Part shown: positions 5,222 to 8,313 of the stretch, one piece after another
Layout of the letters: every line of letters begins with the position of its first letter
How positions within the stretch are numbered: the stretch's first letter is position 1
Source of the DNA: Chloroflexota bacterium
GTDB lineage: Bacteria > Chloroflexota > Limnocylindria > P2-11E
Length of the DNA: 8,313 nucleotides
Direction of reading: 5' to 3'
Assembly: GCA_025350745.1 (NCBI GenBank)
Contig: JANXXG010000037.1
Location: forward strand, 1-8,313
The notes under the pieces: model-generated
Seen by the model: only the letters and a program-made list of their open reading frames with translations
The model's database searches: none
Told to the model about the DNA's origin: nothing
Translations under genes and position numbers: made by a program

Positions 5222-6708
5222 GGCTGGCGCTGGCCGTCCTGTTCCTCATCGGCACCCTCGCCGGGGCCCGGCCGGCCGCGGCCGCGAGCCTTCCGGCGCT
5301 CCCGAGCACGGTCCGCGTGAACATCGCCGGGCTTGGGACGTCGTATGCCGTGATCGCATCCACCGGCACGCTGTCCGCGATCGGTCCCGACGGAGCACTG
5401 CTCTATCGCGGCGGCGGCAAGGCGCTCGCCCGCACGAACGTCCGATCGGTGCCGAATACCGGGATCGAATTGCCGGAGCGGAACACCGTCGGTCCGCTCA
5501 CGCCGGACGAGCGCGCGGACCGGGCGAGCATCCGGCGCGAGGCCCGCTCCGCGGTGGCCGAGGGCGGCCCGCGCTCGATCCTGACCGTCCCGTTCCAGTT
5601 CTCTCTGCTCCAGAGCCCCGACGACGCCACCGGCAGGATCGTCCTTCAGGCGGCAACGATCGCAGGGATCAAGTTCTCGACGAACGACGGGCTCCTCACG
5701 ATGAACGGTCGGGCGTATCGCGGCACGTTCGAGCTCGCACCCGACGACGAGGGCGACATGATCGTCGTCAACGAGGTCTCGACCCACGACTACCTGGCCT
5801 CGGTCGTCGGCTCCGAAGAGCCATCGAGCTGGGAGAACGAGGCGCTCGCGGCGCAGGCGATCGCCGCGCGCACGTATCTCTACACGCACCTTGGCCGCCA
5901 CCAGCATTACGACATCGAAGGCGACACGCGCGACCAGGAGTACGACGGCACGATGAACGAGGACGCGCGCACGCTGCGGGCCGTCGAACGTACGGCCGGG
6001 CAGATCGCGACCTACCGCGGCGCGCCGATCGAAGCGCTCTACTCGGCGAGCGCGGGCGGCATCACCGAGGATTCCGAGAACGTCTTCGCGAACGCGCTCC
6101 CATACCTCCGCAGCGTCCCGTCACCGGCGGACGAGGTCGCTCGCGACAGCTCGTGGGGCGCGTCGAGCTGGCAGTGGACCAAGGAGCTCTCGGCCACCCA
6201 GCTCCGTGGCCAGCTCGAACGCCGCGGGATCGTGGTCGGGACGCCAACGGCGATCCAGGTCACGAAGGTCTCGCCGAGCGGCCGCGTGATCGCCGCCCGC
6301 ATCGTCGGGACGGCCTCCAACGCGGACATCGGCAAGGACCGGTCGCGCTTCTACTTCGGGCTCCTGAGCACGCTCTTCACCGTCACCGCGACACCCTCCG
6401 GAGCCAACGAGCGGGTCGACGCGAAGGATGCCGCGCGCATCACGGCGCTCGCCACGCTCGGCGCGTATGTCGCCCAAACCTCGTTCGAGATGCTTCGCGA
6501 TGCGAACGGCAACGAGCTGGGCCTTCGCGCGACCGCCTACGGGTATGAGCTGCCGGCGCGGTTCGTGTTCACTGGCAAGGGCTTCGGGCACGGCGTCGGG
6601 ATGTCGCAGTGGGGCGCCCAGGGCATGGCCCTCAAAGGGGCCTCGTACACGGAGATCCTGGCGCACTACTACGTGGGAACGGCGGTCTCGAACCTCGGCG
6701 GGCAATGA
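5218..6708 (+). CDS. Secreted SpoIID/LytB-domain protein (putative peptidoglycan lytic transglycosylase)
   Basis: A 496-residue exported protein. Residues 1-23 form a short signal peptide (MRLALAVLFLIGTLAGARP then Ala-rich). The SpoIID core includes YLASVVGSEEPSSW (192-205), where Glu200 aligns with the catalytic Glu of SpoIID, followed by ENEALAAQAIAARTYLY and, near the C terminus, GKGFGHGVGMSQWGAQGM (453-470), a family hallmark. SpoIID enzymes cleave denuded glycan strands during endospore engulfment. Homologues with other cell-wall roles (LytB, amidase enhancers) occur widely in non-sporulators, so sporulation is not implied. The segment where some SpoIIDs carry zinc-binding Cys/His (DLCDTTHCQVY type) reads HYDIEGDTRDQEYDG, and the whole protein has no Cys. 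Residues about 60-125 and 400-440 look like insertions relative to short SpoIID domains. The ATG start at 5218 overlaps hpt by 4 nt. The gene converges on the kinase gene. Confidence 0.93.
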   Translation: MRLALAVLFLIGTLAGARPAAAASLPALPSTVRVNIAGLGTSYAVIASTGTLSAIGPDGALLYRGGGKALARTNVRSVPNTGIELPERNTVGPLTPDERADRASIRREARSAVAEGGPRSILTVPFQFSLLQSPDDATGRIVLQAATIAGIKFSTNDGLLTMNGRAYRGTFELAPDDEGDMIVVNEVSTHDYLASVVGSEEPSSWENEALAAQAIAARTYLYTHLGRHQHYDIEGDTRDQEYDGTMNEDARTLRAVERTAGQIATYRGAPIEALYSASAGGITEDSENVFANALPYLRSVPSPADEVARDSSWGASSWQWTKELSATQLRGQLERRGIVVGTPTAIQVTKVSPSGRVIAARIVGTASNADIGKDRSRFYFGLLSTLFTVTATPSGANERVDAKDAARITALATLGAYVAQTSFEMLRDANGNELGLRATAYGYELPARFVFTGKGFGHGVGMSQWGAQGMALKGASYTEILAHYYVGTAVSNLGGQ

Positions 6709-6723
6709 AGCGGGCGCGGGCTC
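6709..6723. other. 15-nt convergent junction without a visible terminator
   Basis: The stop codons of the SpoIID-domain gene (plus) and the histidine kinase gene (minus) face each other across 15 GC-rich bases. There is no room for a hairpin plus T-tract in the gap. Any terminator must lie within the opposing coding sequences, or termination is Rho-dependent. Confidence 0.6.
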
Positions 6724-7761
6724 CTACGTGACCATCGCGGTCGCGGCACGGATCGGCAGCTTCACCTGGAGCACGACGGTCCCATCTGCGCGGGCCTCGT
6801 GCGTCGACTCACCCTTGAGCAGATCGAGCCGCTCGCTCCGCCGGAGCCCGGAGTGGAGCTCACCGTCGGAGGGGAGATCCTTGCCGTCGCTCTGCAGCAC
6901 GATCTCGAGCGTCTCGTCCTTCCAGTCCATCCCGAGGACCACGTCCTTCGCATCACCCTTCTCGATGCGCTCGACGAGCGAATCCTGGATGAGCCGGAAG
7001 ATCGCGACCTCATCGTCCGACGGGAGACGCCGGTCGCGGCCGGTGCTCGAGAAGTCGATGCGGATGCCGTGCTTGTCCATGAGTGTCTGGATGTAGCGGC
7101 GCAGCGTCGGCACGAGGCCGAGATCGTCGAGGATCATCGGCCGCAGCTCGAAGATGAAGCCACGCAGCTCCTGGAGCGTCTTGTTCACCATCAGCCGCAG
7201 GGCCGCGAGCTCTTTGCGGGAACGATCCTGATCGACGCTGTAGAGGCGCTCGCTGATCTCCGACTGGAGAACGACATTGGCCATCGCCTGGGCCGGACCG
7301 TCGTGGACCTGTCGCGCGATGCGCCGGCGCTCCTCTTCCTGGGTGTCGACGACGGCCTGGAGCAGGCGGTTCTCATCGATGACCGGGGAGGCGCCTGCCG
7401 GGACCGGTGGCGCGGTAAAGTCGGCGAGCTGGTCGCGCGCGCGCGCGATGAGCGTCTGCACCCGATCGAGGAGCTTCCGTTTCGCCTGAAGCGCGCCCTG
7501 CTGGCCCTCCATGATGAGCCGGCGACCCTGAGCGGCCGCGAACTCGTCGCCGGCGCCCATCATCTCGTCACGCTGGAAGTTCGCCTGGTTGCCCTTGATG
7601 TCGTCGAGCTTCGCCTTCGCGGTGTCCTCGCGCGTCTTGAGACGGTTGACCTCCGTCTGGGTCGACTCGATGAGGAGGTCGAGCTCGCGCATCTCGGCGG
7701 TGATCTTCGCCTGCTCCGAGGTGAAGCTCGCGACGATCCCGATGGGCGCTTCGCCAGGCAT
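6724..7761 (-). CDS. DegS-like soluble sensor histidine kinase with degenerate ATP-binding domain
   Basis: A 345-residue cytosolic protein without membrane segments. Residues about 13-115 are a predicted long coiled coil rich in Glu, Lys, Arg and Gln, as in DegS-type sensors. The HisKA_3 dimerisation and phospho-acceptor domain follows, with QEEERRRIARQVHDGPAQAM (141-160; His153 the expected acceptor) and LQELRGFIFELRPMILDDLG (196-215). The C-terminal HATPase_c region (about 250-337) is poorly conserved. The N-box QEALTNALKHA of relatives reads QDSLVERIEKG (259-269), placing Glu264 at the Asn that normally binds Mg-ATP. G1 (DDGxG) reads SDGKD (291-295), and G2 is only weakly visible in SGLRRSERLDLLKG. 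The protein may be a phosphatase or scaffold rather than an active kinase, or a diverged active one. It starts 11 nt after the response regulator stop with a strong Shine-Dalgarno, so the two are an operon and presumed partners. Confidence 0.9.
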   Translation of the reverse strand: MPGEAPIGIVASFTSEQAKITAEMRELDLLIESTQTEVNRLKTREDTAKAKLDDIKGNQANFQRDEMMGAGDEFAAAQGRRLIMEGQQGALQAKRKLLDRVQTLIARARDQLADFTAPPVPAGASPVIDENRLLQAVVDTQEEERRRIARQVHDGPAQAMANVVLQSEISERLYSVDQDRSRKELAALRLMVNKTLQELRGFIFELRPMILDDLGLVPTLRRYIQTLMDKHGIRIDFSSTGRDRRLPSDDEVAIFRLIQDSLVERIEKGDAKDVVLGMDWKDETLEIVLQSDGKDLPSDGELHSGLRRSERLDLLKGESTHEARADGTVVLQVKLPIRAATAMVT

Positions 7762-7767
7762 TACGTG

Positions 7768-7774
7768 CTCACCT
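7768..7774 (-). promoter_or_regulatory. Ribosome binding site of the histidine kinase, overlapping the regulator stop codon
   Basis: On the minus strand AGGTGAG lies 6 nt before the kinase ATG at 7761 and uses the last two bases of the regulator TAG stop codon. It matches the anti-Shine-Dalgarno well, fixes the kinase start, and would let ribosomes finishing the regulator reinitiate on the kinase. Confidence 0.75.
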
Positions 7775-8313
7775 AATTCCCCAGCTCCGGGCCCTTGATC
7801 CAGCCCTGACGGATGGCGTAGACGACCGCCTGGGTGCGGTCATTGACCGACAGCTTCCGGAGGATGCTCGACATGTGGTTCTTCACGGTCTGCTCGGAGA
7901 TCGCAAGCGTGTACGCGACCTCCTTATTCGTCATCCCCTGCGCGATGTTGTCGAGGATCTGCACCTCGCGCGGGGACAGCGGAGCGAACACCTTCGATGA
8001 TCCGGGTCCGTACACCGAGAGCTCGCGGAATTCGGCGAGCACCTTCGACGCGACGGCCGGCTTCGCGAAGATCTTCTCGTTGATGATGAACTGACCGGCG
8101 CGGACCTTGCGGATGGAGTCCACCAGCTCCTTGGGGTCGCAGTCCTTGTTGAGGTAGGCCGCCGCGCCGGCACGGATCGCATCGAAGAGGCTCTGCTCCT
8201 CTTCGAGCGCGGTCAGGATCACGACGGCAACGTGCGGCAGCTCCCGTCGGACGCGCTGGGTCGCCTTGATCCCCGTGAGCCGGGGCAGATCGACCTCGAT
8301 GATCAGCACGTCG
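7773..8313 (-). CDS. LuxR/NarL-family response regulator, phosphoacceptor position Glu (5' end outside window)
   Basis: The frame runs unbroken to the window end, so about the first 50 residues, including the N-terminal acidic pair of the receiver, are missing. The visible receiver part reads DVLIIEVDLPRLTG, VVILTALEEE and AYLNKDCDPKEL. The switch Thr (codon 8211-8213) and the conserved Lys (8145-8147) are present. The phosphoacceptor Asp of DINMP in DegU aligns with Glu (8295-8297) in EVDLP. After a linker of about 35 residues comes a full LuxR/GerE helix-turn-helix, LSPREVQILDNIAQGMTNKE and onward through TVKNHMSSILRKL, so DNA binding looks intact. The protein ends GPELGN. The GTG at 8307-8309 is an internal Val codon, not the start. 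It is the first gene of an operon with the DegS-like kinase; its targets cannot be read from this window. Confidence 0.93.
   Translation of the reverse strand, partial: DVLIIEVDLPRLTGIKATQRVRRELPHVAVVILTALEEEQSLFDAIRAGAAAYLNKDCDPKELVDSIRKVRAGQFIINEKIFAKPAVASKVLAEFRELSVYGPGSSKVFAPLSPREVQILDNIAQGMTNKEVAYTLAISEQTVKNHMSSILRKLSVNDRTQAVVYAIRQGWIKGPELGN

Noticed and set aside
5139..6548. 469-codon plus-strand ORF overlapping hpt and the SpoIID gene
   Set aside because: Out-of-frame shadow of SpoIID; the in-frame protein has a signal peptide and all SpoIID motifs. The shadow product is Arg-rich and featureless.
6799..7776. 325-codon plus-strand ORF antisense to the kinase
   Set aside because: Mirror of the HisKA_3 kinase frame; its Leu/Glu/Arg-rich repeat-like composition is explained by the coiled coil on the other strand.
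8307..8309. GTG as start of the response regulator
   Set aside because: It encodes an internal Val of the receiver strand preceding the phosphoacceptor position, with an in-frame Asp codon just before it. The true start is beyond the window edge.

Overview
This window is gene-dense, high-GC bacterial chromosome. GTG starts, 4-nt start/stop overlaps and intergenic gaps under 80 nt are common. The DegS/DegU-type signalling pair, the SpoIID-domain protein, the small zinc-ribbon gene beside hpt and the permease-USP fusion suggest a high-GC Chloroflexota-type lineage (Limnocylindria-like), with Actinobacteriota or Dormibacterota as alternatives. That placement is inference from gene style and was not tested. 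I saw no rRNA, tRNA, CRISPR array, insertion sequence or phage gene.

Layout. A minus-strand operon occupies about 4218 down to 1, in the order rsmG, HisA-like isomerase, metallophosphoesterase, PrcB_C-type small protein, then an APC-family amino acid permease with the beginning of a USP-like domain, cut by the window edge. The first three junctions can all be read as identical 4-nt GTGA overlaps, which suggests translational coupling. Divergent from rsmG, across roughly 57-75 nt carrying a perfect 6-bp inverted repeat, is a plus-strand set: a small Cys-rich zinc-ribbon-like protein, hpt (hypoxanthine phosphoribosyltransferase) and a secreted SpoIID/LytB-domain protein. hpt and the SpoIID gene overlap by ATGA. 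The SpoIID gene converges, with a 15-nt gap, on a minus-strand two-component pair at the right edge: a LuxR/NarL-type response regulator (5' end outside the window) followed by a soluble DegS-like histidine kinase.

The most notable point is that both partners of the two-component pair look non-canonical. In the regulator, the residue aligning with the receiver's phosphoacceptor Asp is Glu, while the Thr and Lys of the switch and the whole LuxR helix-turn-helix are kept. In the kinase, the HisKA_3 phospho-acceptor His is intact, but the N-box Asn aligns with Glu and the G1 box is degraded, so ATP binding is doubtful. Together this suggests a signalling pair that may not use ordinary phosphotransfer. 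A second unusual item is the HisA-like protein. It keeps the first catalytic Asp and the barrel framework but has Glu at the second catalytic Asp position and altered phosphate- and substrate-binding motifs, and it has no his neighbours in the window.
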